Shown in pieces: positions 32,765-40,599 of a stretch of DNA of 64,000 nt. The position numbers were made by a program, and so were the translations under genes. Below the pieces are notes generated by a model. It had not been told where the DNA came from and made no database searches. It worked only from the letters and a program-made list of their open reading frames with translations. How positions within the stretch are numbered: position 1 is the stretch's first letter; every line of letters begins with the position of its first letter. This stretch comes from Georgenia muralis (GTDB taxonomy: Bacteria; Actinomycetota; Actinomycetes; Actinomycetales; Actinomycetaceae): contig NZ_RKRA01000001.1 in assembly GCF_003814705.1 (NCBI RefSeq), forward strand, positions 1,612,001 through 1,676,000, read 5' to 3'.

Positions 32765-33193
32765 CTACTCGGCCGGGAGGGGGTTGCCCTGGTCGTCGAC
32801 GAGGTCGACGATCTCGCCCACGCGCGTGACCTCGAGGACGAACTTCACGACGTCCGGCGGGTCGATCATGCGCAGCTGGCCGTCGGTACGGCTCGCGAGC
32901 CAGGCGAGCGTGGCGACGGTGGAGGAGTCGATGAACGTCACCCCGCGGGTGTCGACCTCGACCGGCTTGCCGGCCTCGACCGCGGCGTGGGCGGCGTCGG
33001 TGAGCTCGCGGGTGAGGACGACGTCGACGGCGCCGCTGAGGACCATCAGCACCCGGTCCTCGTGGACGACGAGGTCGACGGAGCCTGCGTCGGTGAGGTC
33101 GGCGAGGGTCTTGCGGACCGGGACGCCGTGACCGCCGGGCGTCGTGGGGTTCGTGCTGATGATGGCCGTCCTTCTCGCCGTGCGTGGCGCCAC
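32765..33193 (-). CDS. STAS-domain anti-anti-sigma factor-like protein, start codon uncertain
   Basis: About 142 residues if the GTG at 33193 is used. STAS domain: HEDRVLMVLSGAVDVVLTREL, EVDTRGVTFIDSSTVATLAWLA with the phosphorylatable Ser in FIDSSTV, and RMIDPPDVVKFVLEVTRVGEIVDL. By family it is a partner of RsbW-like kinases and PP2C phosphatases; members of both types are at 4003 and 22188. The GTG has no ribosome site. A good AGAAGGA site instead points at an ATC codon at 33163, so a rare AUC start is possible. No other ATG, GTG or TTG lies between that site and the domain. Confidence 0.8.
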   Translation of the reverse strand: MAPRTARRTAIISTNPTTPGGHGVPVRKTLADLTDAGSVDLVVHEDRVLMVLSGAVDVVLTRELTDAAHAAVEAGKPVEVDTRGVTFIDSSTVATLAWLASRTDGQLRMIDPPDVVKFVLEVTRVGEIVDLVDDQGNPLPAE

Positions 33194-33400
33194 GGAGTTC
33201 GCGGCCTGGTCCGCCCGGAAAGGGCACCGGAAGGAGACGCTACGCCGCGTGTGGCTTGCAGGACAACACCGAACCCCGGCGCCCTTCCCGCCGGGCCGTT
33301 GGCGGGGAAGAACCCCGCCGGTCGGCTTCGTTGCCTTCCGACGTACTTCCCCTGGGAGAAGCGTGCACCCGGCTTGACCGTCTGGCAAGGGTGGGCACAG

Positions 33401-33435
33401 CCGAGGGGGCCGAGCCGGTGGCTCGACCCCCTCGG
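33401..33435 (-). terminator. Terminator for the secreted metalloprotease gene
   Basis: CCGAGGGGGCCGAGCC pairs with GGCTCGACCCCCTCGG (one mismatch) over a 3-base loop, 36 bp beyond the stop at 33471. The remaining bases to the STAS gene are non-coding. Confidence 0.75.
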
Positions 33436-33470
33436 GATGGTGCGGTCAGGCGCTCTGTCCCGTCAGGTCG

Positions 33471-35651
33471 TCAGCGGCGACCCTTCGCACCGAGGTTGAC
33501 GACGTCGAAGTCGTAGTCGGCGTCGAGAACCGTGAGCTCGCCGGTGGCGAGGTTGGAGATCACCGCGAAGAAGTCCGCGGTGTTGCCGTTGGCGCACCTC
33601 GTGTCGAGGGCGCCGGTGCTGATGTCGCCGTTGGTGTCGCCCTCGAAGCGGTAGACGTAGTTGTCCGCGTCGTCCGTGATCTCGAAGGCGCTGTCGACGC
33701 CGGGGGTGAGGTCGCACGTGGAGATGACCTGGACGACCCACTGGTTGATCTGCTTCCCCTCGATGAGGACCCAGTCGGGCTCCTCGGACACCGGGTCGAT
33801 CTCCGGTGTGACCCTGGCCGACATGCCGTCGACGGCGATCTCGTCGATGAACCAGCCGGTGTCGAGGTAGGCGGCGTCGGTGGAGTACCGGAACTGCACG
33901 TCCGTGGCGCCGTCGGGAACGGTCACCTCGTACTGCACGTAGGCCGGCTCGTCGACGAAGTACACCCCGCCTGAGGTACCGGTGATGCCGTTGCCCTCTG
34001 TGTTGTTGCCGTGCGGGTCCTCGTCCGTCGAGACGACTACCTCGGGGTCGCTGCCCGCGAGGGTGACCTCGAGAGTCACCCAGTCGCCGCCGACGAGAGC
34101 CTCGACGAAGCCGTAGTCCCAGCCCTCCTCGATGAAGTGCCAGTTCCAGAAGGTGACCGTCTCACCGCCGGTGATCTCGGCGTCGAGTCCGAGGACGTGG
34201 TCGGTCTGGCTCTCGTAGCCGGCCCACCAGTGCTGACCATCCCCGGAGTGGTCCTCGATGGTGGTGGTTGCCTCGCCGTCGAACTCGAGGCTGACCTGCG
34301 GGCCCGGGTTCCGGAACGTCTCGTAGGAGACGCCGAAGGGCAGGGCCGTGGTGCCCGGCCGGTTCTTGAGCCGGTCCCACTTCGCGTCGGGCTGCGCGCC
34401 GCGGTAGCTGCCGCGGTCGTCCCAGAACACGTCGTTGGCCAGGTCGATGGTCCAGCCGCCCGAGTCGGCGCCGAGGTCGAAGTTCTCCAGGTCCCACCGG
34501 GAGGAGCCCTCGTCGTCGAGCTTCATCGCGACGGCCCAGTCCTTGAAGAGCTCCTCGGCCGAGGCGAGGTCGTCACCGGTCTCGGCGTTGTACGCGTCGA
34601 TGGCGTTCTGGACACCCACCATGCCGTCTGCCTGCTCGGCGAAGATCAGCTTGATGAGAAGGTCGCCGGCCGTGTCGTCGTAGACGAGGTCGGGCTCGAG
34701 GCTGCCGTCGCCGTTGCCGCCCGCCTGCTCCCACAGGTAGAGGAAGTAGCTGAACGACGCGCCGTAGTTCTCCAGGCCGCCGCCCCACCGGGTCAGCGAG
34801 GTCTCGCGGTGGAACACCTGCTGGTAGGTGAGGTGGCTGCCGGTCATGTCGTACCCGTTGAGGAACGCCGCCATGTCGGCGAGGCCCTCGTCCACCCACG
34901 ACAGCTCCCCGGCGTCGGAGTAGTTCATGAGCATGTGCTCGAGCTCGTGGGCGACGACGCCCTCGTAGAGCTCGGGCCGGTCGTTCGCCGGGTCGCCGTC
35001 GCTCCAGGGAGCGGCGTCAGGGTCCTCGCCGACGCGGTTGGCCCAGTCGAAGGCGTCCAGCACCATGACGTTCATCCCGAGGCTCTCGGCGCTGAGGTAC
35101 TCGGGGGCGAAGTAGCCGGCGGTGTAGGAGCTGACGGTGCAGTCGTAGTAGGAGTCGTCCTGGACGTTGTAGACGAGGGTGACGAGGGCGTCGCTGCCGG
35201 ACGCCGCGGCACCGAGGTCACCGAAGTGCTCCTCGTTGACGGCGAGGATCTGGTCGGCCAGGGCGTCGCCGATGTAGTCGACCTGACCCTGGGTGAGGAC
35301 GTAGTCGTCGGCGGAGTTCTCCGCGCACGGGACGAACTCGTCGTCCGGGTTGTGGTCGAAGGCCGGGTCGAGGCTGTGGACGCCGTCGACGCCCTCCAGC
35401 GCGCCGACGGGCACGTAGACGTAGACCGGCGTGCCGTCCTCCGTCGCGCCGGCGTAGGCCCGCTCGAACGGCTGGTAGTAGGTGCCGCCGGCCGCGCTGT
35501 CGTTGACGGGCACGATGATCGTGTCGTCGCCGGCTGTTCCGTAGTCGGCTGGTGGTGTGTCCGGGTGGGCGGCCATCGCGGGTGCGGCGAGTCCGGCCAC
35601 TGCGAGTGCTCCGGCCGCGGTTCCCGCGACCAGTGTGCGACGTAGTCGCAT
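33471..35651 (-). CDS. Secreted zinc metalloprotease, immune inhibitor A/M6-like
   Basis: 726 residues. Sec-type signal peptide MRLRRTLVAGTAAGALAVAG ending LAAPAMA-A near residue 27. Metal site VVAHELEHMLMNYSD (HExxH read as HELEH), with likely third ligand Glu in SWVDEGLADM. After the catalytic domain, about residue 400 onward, are beta-rich segments with paired MAM/jelly-roll character (GGETVTFWNWHFIEEGWDYGFVEAL, VQFRYSTDAAYLDTGWFIDEIAVDG) as in InhA-type proteases. Four or more Cys are consistent with an exported protein. AAAGGGG precedes the ATG. It probably degrades extracellular proteins. Confidence 0.87.
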   Translation of the reverse strand: MRLRRTLVAGTAAGALAVAGLAAPAMAAHPDTPPADYGTAGDDTIIVPVNDSAAGGTYYQPFERAYAGATEDGTPVYVYVPVGALEGVDGVHSLDPAFDHNPDDEFVPCAENSADDYVLTQGQVDYIGDALADQILAVNEEHFGDLGAAASGSDALVTLVYNVQDDSYYDCTVSSYTAGYFAPEYLSAESLGMNVMVLDAFDWANRVGEDPDAAPWSDGDPANDRPELYEGVVAHELEHMLMNYSDAGELSWVDEGLADMAAFLNGYDMTGSHLTYQQVFHRETSLTRWGGGLENYGASFSYFLYLWEQAGGNGDGSLEPDLVYDDTAGDLLIKLIFAEQADGMVGVQNAIDAYNAETGDDLASAEELFKDWAVAMKLDDEGSSRWDLENFDLGADSGGWTIDLANDVFWDDRGSYRGAQPDAKWDRLKNRPGTTALPFGVSYETFRNPGPQVSLEFDGEATTTIEDHSGDGQHWWAGYESQTDHVLGLDAEITGGETVTFWNWHFIEEGWDYGFVEALVGGDWVTLEVTLAGSDPEVVVSTDEDPHGNNTEGNGITGTSGGVYFVDEPAYVQYEVTVPDGATDVQFRYSTDAAYLDTGWFIDEIAVDGMSARVTPEIDPVSEEPDWVLIEGKQINQWVVQVISTCDLTPGVDSAFEITDDADNYVYRFEGDTNGDISTGALDTRCANGNTADFFAVISNLATGELTVLDADYDFDVVNLGAKGRR

Positions 35652-35842
35652 AGGTGTACCCCTTTCACGCCCTCCGTTGGGCGGATCGATCGACCTATGG
35701 AAGGAGGCGGGCGCGGGCTCATGGCGGTGACCGTCTCCGGCGACCCGGGACGAAGGTCCCAGGTGCAGGGCTCAACGTAGACCCCTTGCACCCAGGGGTC
35801 CAGGTTTCCCGTTATTGCCGTCCGACGGCCCAGGTCAGCGGT

Positions 35843-36766
35843 TCAGCGCGTGCGCGGGATCGGGAGCTTCGTGCCGGCGGCCTCACGCTCGTCGAGCACC
35901 TGGCGGCGGAACCGGAACAGCTTGGCCGGCCGCCCGCCGGTGTCGGTGTCGACGTCGCCGGTCTCCTCGACGAGCTCCTGCTGCTCGACGAGGCGGCGGA
36001 AGTTCTGCTTGTGCAGGTGCTGACCGGCGAGGGCCTCGACCGTCGTCTGGAGGCCGCCGAGGGTGAACGCCTCGGCCATGAGCTCGAAGACGACCGGGCG
36101 GTACTGGATCTTGGCCCGCAGCCGGGCCACGCCGGTGGCGAGGATGCGTCGGTGGTGGCTGTCCATGTCGGCGCCCGGCACGCCGTCGCCAGGCGCTCGG
36201 CCGTCCCCGCCGGGTCGCCGGCCGTCCCCGTGCGCCTCGGGCACGAGCCCGGCCTCGTACAGCAGCTCGTAGCGCTGCAGCGTCAGGCCCGGCAGCCAGG
36301 GCCGGCCGTCGAGGGCGAAGGTCACCGCGGCGCGCAGCCGCCGGCGCTCGCGGTCCTCGCCCCGGGCGGCCTCCGCCCAGCGGGCCAGCGCGGGGGCGAT
36401 CGTGCGGGCGACGGTGTCGTCGCCGTCGCGGCGGTCCTCCCACGGGAAGTACTCGTACCAGCCGCGCCACTGCGCCGTCCGGGCGGGGACGGTCGTCAGC
36501 CCGAGGTAGGAGACCTCCAGGACGGGCCGGTCCCCCCGGTCGCGGTCGGCGAAGGTGTAGAGCTGCTCGACGTAGCCGAGGTCGTAGCCGGTCTGCTGCT
36601 CGACCCACGAGCGCATCCCGGCCTGCATGGAGCGGTGGCCGGGTTCGAGCGGGCCCGAGGGCAGGCGCCGGCCGTCCGCCGTCGTCAGGACGAGCGGTTC
36701 CCCGTCCTGGACCGCGGTGATGACGGCGACCAGCTCGGCGACGACGAGGTCGCGTTGCGTTGCCAC
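35843..36766 (-). CDS. nrtR: NrtR-type Nudix transcriptional regulator of NAD metabolism
   Basis: 307 residues. The N-terminal Nudix-like domain (about 1-150) contains YGxxDL-like LVLTTADGRRLPSG, SMQAGMRSWVEQQTGYDLGYVEQLYTFAD, LGLTTVPARTAQWRGWYEYFPWEDR and no intact catalytic Nudix box, as expected for an ADP-ribose/NAD sensor rather than a hydrolase. The C-terminal winged helix (about 215-307) has FELMAEAFTLGGLQTTVEAL, HLHKQNFRRLVEQQELVEE and GGRPAKLFRFRR. A Gly/Pro/Asp-rich insertion (EAHGDGRRPGGDGRAPGDGV) separates them. GTG at 36766 follows GAGGGGGCAGCGG. Proposed repressor of nadABC 3.4 kb away. Confidence 0.85.
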   Translation of the reverse strand: MATQRDLVVAELVAVITAVQDGEPLVLTTADGRRLPSGPLEPGHRSMQAGMRSWVEQQTGYDLGYVEQLYTFADRDRGDRPVLEVSYLGLTTVPARTAQWRGWYEYFPWEDRRDGDDTVARTIAPALARWAEAARGEDRERRRLRAAVTFALDGRPWLPGLTLQRYELLYEAGLVPEAHGDGRRPGGDGRAPGDGVPGADMDSHHRRILATGVARLRAKIQYRPVVFELMAEAFTLGGLQTTVEALAGQHLHKQNFRRLVEQQELVEETGDVDTDTGGRPAKLFRFRRQVLDEREAAGTKLPIPRTR

Positions 36767-36978
36767 CCGCTGCCCCCTCTTCTCGCCGCCACCTGCTGCA
36801 CCGACATCATGCCAAGGTTCCGGCGCCCCGCCCGCCGGGCTCGCGACGTCGCCGCGGCCGAGTCTGTGACGGGTGCGCCGCAGCCGCCGGGGAAACGGGT
36901 CCACCGGCGGACGGCGGCCGGTAGCGTCGGCCCACCGGCCGCTCGCACCTCGCCGGGTCATGGACCGGAGGAACCGCG

Positions 36979-37449
36979 ATGCTCGACCTCGTCGACGGAC
37001 TGCCGCTGCACCCCCTCGTCGTCCACGCCGTCGTCGTGCTCCTGCCCCTGGCGGTCCTGGGCACGCTCGCCGTCGTGGCGGTGCCCCGGCTGCGTCCCTT
37101 CACCCTGCTGGTGGCGCTCGTGGCGACGACCGCGGCGGTGCTGCTGCCGGTCGCGTCCGAGTCGGGCGAAGCCCTGGAGGAACGGGTGGGCGAGCCCGGT
37201 GTCCACGCCGAGCTCGGCGAGCAGCTCGTGGTGATCGGGATCGCCCTGGCCGTCGTGCTGTGGCTCCTCACGCTGCTGCGCCGAGGCGGCCCCGGCCCGC
37301 TCACCGCGGTGGTCGCCGCCCTCGCCGTCGTCACGGCGCTCCTGGTGGGGGTCCAGGTCTACCGCGTGGGGGAGAGCGGGGCCCGGGCGACATGGGGCGA
37401 CGTCGCCGGGACGACGCAGCCGGCTGAGATCGAGGACGAGGACGACTGA
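36979..37449 (+). CDS. DUF2231 membrane protein
   Basis: 156 residues, four spans. The opening GLPLHPLVVHAVVVLLPLAVLG has the PLHPLxVH signature of DUF2231, where the two His may bind heme or metal. Spans at about 12-36, 41-58, 84-101 and 110-128, then an acidic tail ending EIEDEDD. GGAGGAACCGCG precedes the ATG. Divergent from nrtR. Three copies of a 13-bp unit span its stop codon. Confidence 0.82.
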   Translation: MLDLVDGLPLHPLVVHAVVVLLPLAVLGTLAVVAVPRLRPFTLLVALVATTAAVLLPVASESGEALEERVGEPGVHAELGEQLVVIGIALAVVLWLLTLLRRGGPGPLTAVVAALAVVTALLVGVQVYRVGESGARATWGDVAGTTQPAEIEDEDD

Positions 37450-37474
37450 CGAGGACGACTGACGAGGACGACTG
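37436..37474. repeat. 13-bp triplicate at the stop of the DUF2231 gene
   Basis: ACGAGGACGACTG occurs three times in a row (37436-37448, 37449-37461, 37462-37474). The first copy carries the end of the gene. Since 13 is not a multiple of three, the extra copies lie outside the coding frame. A recent slippage duplication is the simplest reading. Confidence 0.8.
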
Positions 37475-37499
37475 ACGCCGCTCGGCGACCGAGGGGTCG

Positions 37500-39065
37500 T
37501 CAGCGCACGGGGTGAACCCCGCGCAGCTCGGCGTCGTCGTCGGGGCGGTGCTCGGGGCGGTCCCCAGGGCGGTCCTCCGGGCGGACCACCGGCCCGACGC
37601 GGGAGACCTCCTCCCAGCGCTTGTTGGTGTCGTGGATGCCCATCTCGACGCTGGTGAGCTGGACCTGCACGGGGATGCCGGGCCGGCCGCCGACCTTGAT
37701 GAGGAACTTCCCGCGGCCGGGCGGCGCGGTCTCGCGGTTGTGGATGGGGTCCCACGCCGGCGGGTCCTGCCAGCCGATGAGCATCTCCTGCTCGGCCCGC
37801 GACAGCGGCACGGCCTGGGTGAGCATGGACATCTCCGCCCCCGGGAGTCCGCCGGCGATGACCATCCCCGAGCGCTCGACGAAACCGCGGGCCTTCATGC
37901 GGTCCTGCTCGGCGGGCAGCGCCAGGAGGTCCGACATCGTGTGCGAGATCATCGCCGTCCCCACGCCGCGGGTGCGGTTGAGGCGGGTGAGGGCGTCCAC
38001 CCGGTCCACGAGGCCCCGGCCGGCGCGCAGCACCCGCCACAGCTCGTCGAGGACGACGAAGTAGTGCCGGCGCGGCTCCACCCCGGCGTCGGCGAGGGCG
38101 TTGGCGACGTTGACCATGCCGAAGCCGGCCGACCAGCACGCGAGCATGACGGCCGCCTGGAGGTCCGTCTGGGCGTCGTCGATGTGCGAGACGTCGTAGA
38201 CGACGGGCCGGTCGCGACGCATCGGGCTCGATGTCGGCCGGGAGAACGTCCGGCCCAGCCGGCCGCCGTCGACCAGGCCGATCAGTGAGGCCTCGAGGTT
38301 CTCCGTCAGCGACTGGTACCGGTCGATCGAGCCGCGGTCGAGCGCCACCTGGCGCACCGGGTCCGGCGCCTCCCGGATGATGCGGAGCAGGTCCGGGAGG
38401 ACCGGGACCCCGTCGTGCCGCTCGTCCAGCACCGTCAGGGCCCGGTCGAGGATCGTCTCCTCGCGGTCCCCGGGCGGCGCGGCGCGCAGGATGGTCAGCA
38501 GCGAGGAGACCATCGCCAGACGGCGGTCGTGGGCGTCGGCGAGGACCATCTGCCGGGCCGAGCCGGTCAGGCGCTCCGCCGCGGAGGTGGCCTCGCCGGG
38601 GTCGAGCACGTTGATGTACCCGCGTGACCCGCCGAGGGAGATGACCTGCCCGCCGAGGGCCTCGATGAGGTCGACGTAGTCGGGCTTGAGGTCGCCCAGG
38701 ACGAGCGGCATGACCCCGTACCCGGCCAGCCCGGCGGCCATCCGGCGCACGAGCGTGGACTTGCCCAGGCCCGGCAGCCCCAGCACGAACGCGGACGGGT
38801 TGGAGATGAGGTTGGCGCGCTGGAACCACGAGACCGGGTCGCAGCACACCGTGGCGCCGGAGATCATGTTCCGGCCCAGCGGCACCCCGACCATGGGTGT
38901 GCCGGTGCCGATCGCGTAGGGCCACAGCCCGCACACCTGTCGCGTGGAGCCGCGCCACTCCGGGACCGGCTGGACGACCTTCGCCGCCCCGCGGCCCAGG
39001 CCGGCCCAGCCGCGGGGGCCCGCCCGGCGAGGTCCGCCGGCGTCGTCCTTCGCCCTGGTGCTCAC
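37500..39065 (-). CDS. VirB4/TraC-like secretion ATPase (C-terminal half type)
   Basis: 521 residues. Walker A GLPGLGKST at 96-104, Walker B HYFVVLDELWRVL at 335-346, then MISHTMSDLLALPAEQDRMKARGFVERSG typical of VirB4/TrwK ATPases. It lacks the N-terminal transport-specific half of a full VirB4, which is about 800 residues; the SCO6880 protein next to it may supply that half. The region 66-87 (NMISGATVCCDPVSWFQRANL) is conserved in actinobacterial relatives. Starts at a GTG 13 bp after the SCO6880 gene. Energizes substrate transfer or pilus assembly in a type IV secretion-like complex. Confidence 0.87.
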   Translation of the reverse strand: MSTRAKDDAGGPRRAGPRGWAGLGRGAAKVVQPVPEWRGSTRQVCGLWPYAIGTGTPMVGVPLGRNMISGATVCCDPVSWFQRANLISNPSAFVLGLPGLGKSTLVRRMAAGLAGYGVMPLVLGDLKPDYVDLIEALGGQVISLGGSRGYINVLDPGEATSAAERLTGSARQMVLADAHDRRLAMVSSLLTILRAAPPGDREETILDRALTVLDERHDGVPVLPDLLRIIREAPDPVRQVALDRGSIDRYQSLTENLEASLIGLVDGGRLGRTFSRPTSSPMRRDRPVVYDVSHIDDAQTDLQAAVMLACWSAGFGMVNVANALADAGVEPRRHYFVVLDELWRVLRAGRGLVDRVDALTRLNRTRGVGTAMISHTMSDLLALPAEQDRMKARGFVERSGMVIAGGLPGAEMSMLTQAVPLSRAEQEMLIGWQDPPAWDPIHNRETAPPGRGKFLIKVGGRPGIPVQVQLTSVEMGIHDTNKRWEEVSRVGPVVRPEDRPGDRPEHRPDDDAELRGVHPVR

Positions 39066-39078
39066 GTTGCGCGCCCCC

Positions 39079-40599
39079 TCACAGCCGGTCCCGCACTTCG
39101 CTGGGAAGCGAGACGTGCCGGGGGAGCACGAGCCCGAGGGGCAGGGCGGCGGCGAACGCGGAGTCCTGGGAGCCGTACACCGGCCGCAGCCGCAGGCGCG
39201 CGGTGGCGGCGAGGTTCTCCACCGCGGCGCGGGCGTCCATCTCCCGGCCGGTGTCCATGACGGTGGCGGTGACGAGCATGCCGAAGTTGACCAGGCCGGC
39301 CCCGGCGGCCTCCTCCTGGGCGGTCAGGGCGGCGGCCCGGGTGGCCAGGACGTCACGCGCGGTGGGCTTGTCCGTGGCGGTCTGGCGGAACTGGGCGGCG
39401 CGCAGGTCCGCCTCGACGATCGCCGCGGCGGAGGCGGCGTCGATGGGCCGGTAGAGGAGGGTGACGCGCTTGCGGGCGATGTCGCGGTGCGGGGCGAGGA
39501 GCCGGGCGAGGATCGAGGACTGGACGTTGCCGCGCGGCGCACCGGTCATCGCCCAGGTGACGGACAGCCCCGAGTCGTGGCGGTAGGCGTCCCACGAGGT
39601 CTCGTGCGCGCTGGGGCCGACGTCGGACCACGTGAGCGGCGGGACCTCCCCGGTCGCGTGGGCCTCGTCGATGGCGGTCGCCGCGGCGGGGTCGTAGGCG
39701 ACCCGCACGATCTCGCACAGCTCGAGGGCGTCCACCGGGTGGGCCGGGCCGGCGCCGGTGGCCTGGAGCTCCGCGGTGAGCGCGGGCAGTCGGGCGCCGA
39801 GCTCGCGGGCGAACTCCGCGGGCTTGCGCCGCTTGCCGCCGCCGCGGGCGGCGGTGAAGGTCAGGGCCACGTACGCGCGGACCGTGGAGGAGCCCGCGGG
39901 GTAGTCCCGCACGGTCTCGGCGAGCAGGCGCCGGGCGAACTCGGGCGCGTCGGGGTCGAGGTGGGTCGTGACCTCGCGGCGCAGGCGCGTGCCCGTGTCG
40001 GGCGCGGTCTCGACCGTCACGGACGCGGCGATGATGCCGGGCTCATCCCCGAGGTTCGCCAGCCACAGTCCCCAGTCCGAGACCCAGGCGTCCACCTGCT
40101 CCTCGTCGACGAGGGCCGCGCCGTCCGGCTCGGTGCCGATGACGACGGTGTACGACGTCGTCGCCGGGACGTAGACCAGGGCGAACGGCCGGCCGTAGGA
40201 GTCGTGGTGCTCGGTCAGGCGCGACGCCGCCGCGAGGCCGGGCAGCTGGTGGGTGCCCCACGGGGTCCGGCCCAGGGGTCCCGAGCGGTAGAGGTGCTCG
40301 CCGGCCGTGCGCTGGCGCCACCACCCCACGCGGGCGGTGCCCTTGTCGACGGCGTTCATCCCGTGCTTGTCGCGCACCGCGATGGAGAGCAGGACGACGC
40401 CGAGGGCCGCGGCCACGAGCAGCGCGGTGATGAGGTCGGCGAGCATGACGACCAGGACGACGACGATGAGCCCGCCGAGCAGGATCATCGTGCCGACGGT
40501 CCCCAGGCCGAGCAGGCCCGGTGACGTCGGGCGACGCCAGTTGCCGTAGGTCCGGGGCGCGTGCCCGGCGGGGTCAGCGGCTGCTGCCACGTCGACCAT
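39079..40599 (-). CDS. SCO6880-family protein of an actinobacterial type IV secretion module
   Basis: 506 residues. Two membrane spans at about 36-78 (TVGTMILLGGLIVVVLVVMLADLITALL...), with a VirB3/PrgI-like start, followed by a large cytoplasmic domain resembling the VirB4 N-terminus (ERVTLLYRP-like KRVTLLYRPIDAASAA, WAMTGAPRGNVQSSILARLLAPH). With the ATPase downstream it would equal a split PrgI-VirB4. Start ATG overlaps the VirB6-like gene by 26 bp; AAGGGAG abuts it, so the GTG three codons inside (40590) may be the real start. Confidence 0.8.
   Translation of the reverse strand: MVDVAAAADPAGHAPRTYGNWRRPTSPGLLGLGTVGTMILLGGLIVVVLVVMLADLITALLVAAALGVVLLSIAVRDKHGMNAVDKGTARVGWWRQRTAGEHLYRSGPLGRTPWGTHQLPGLAAASRLTEHHDSYGRPFALVYVPATTSYTVVIGTEPDGAALVDEEQVDAWVSDWGLWLANLGDEPGIIAASVTVETAPDTGTRLRREVTTHLDPDAPEFARRLLAETVRDYPAGSSTVRAYVALTFTAARGGGKRRKPAEFARELGARLPALTAELQATGAGPAHPVDALELCEIVRVAYDPAAATAIDEAHATGEVPPLTWSDVGPSAHETSWDAYRHDSGLSVTWAMTGAPRGNVQSSILARLLAPHRDIARKRVTLLYRPIDAASAAAIVEADLRAAQFRQTATDKPTARDVLATRAAALTAQEEAAGAGLVNFGMLVTATVMDTGREMDARAAVENLAATARLRLRPVYGSQDSAFAAALPLGLVLPRHVSLPSEVRDRL

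Noticed and set aside
32535-33227. 230-codon frame through the octamer array (SRAHGLTG repeats)
   Set aside because: The repetitive protein arises from the 8-bp array read in three-unit cycles; the STAS frame is the real gene here.
36958-38958. 666-codon minus-strand frame over the VirB4-like and DUF2231 genes
   Set aside because: Out of frame with the P-loop ATPase; composition biased, no domain.
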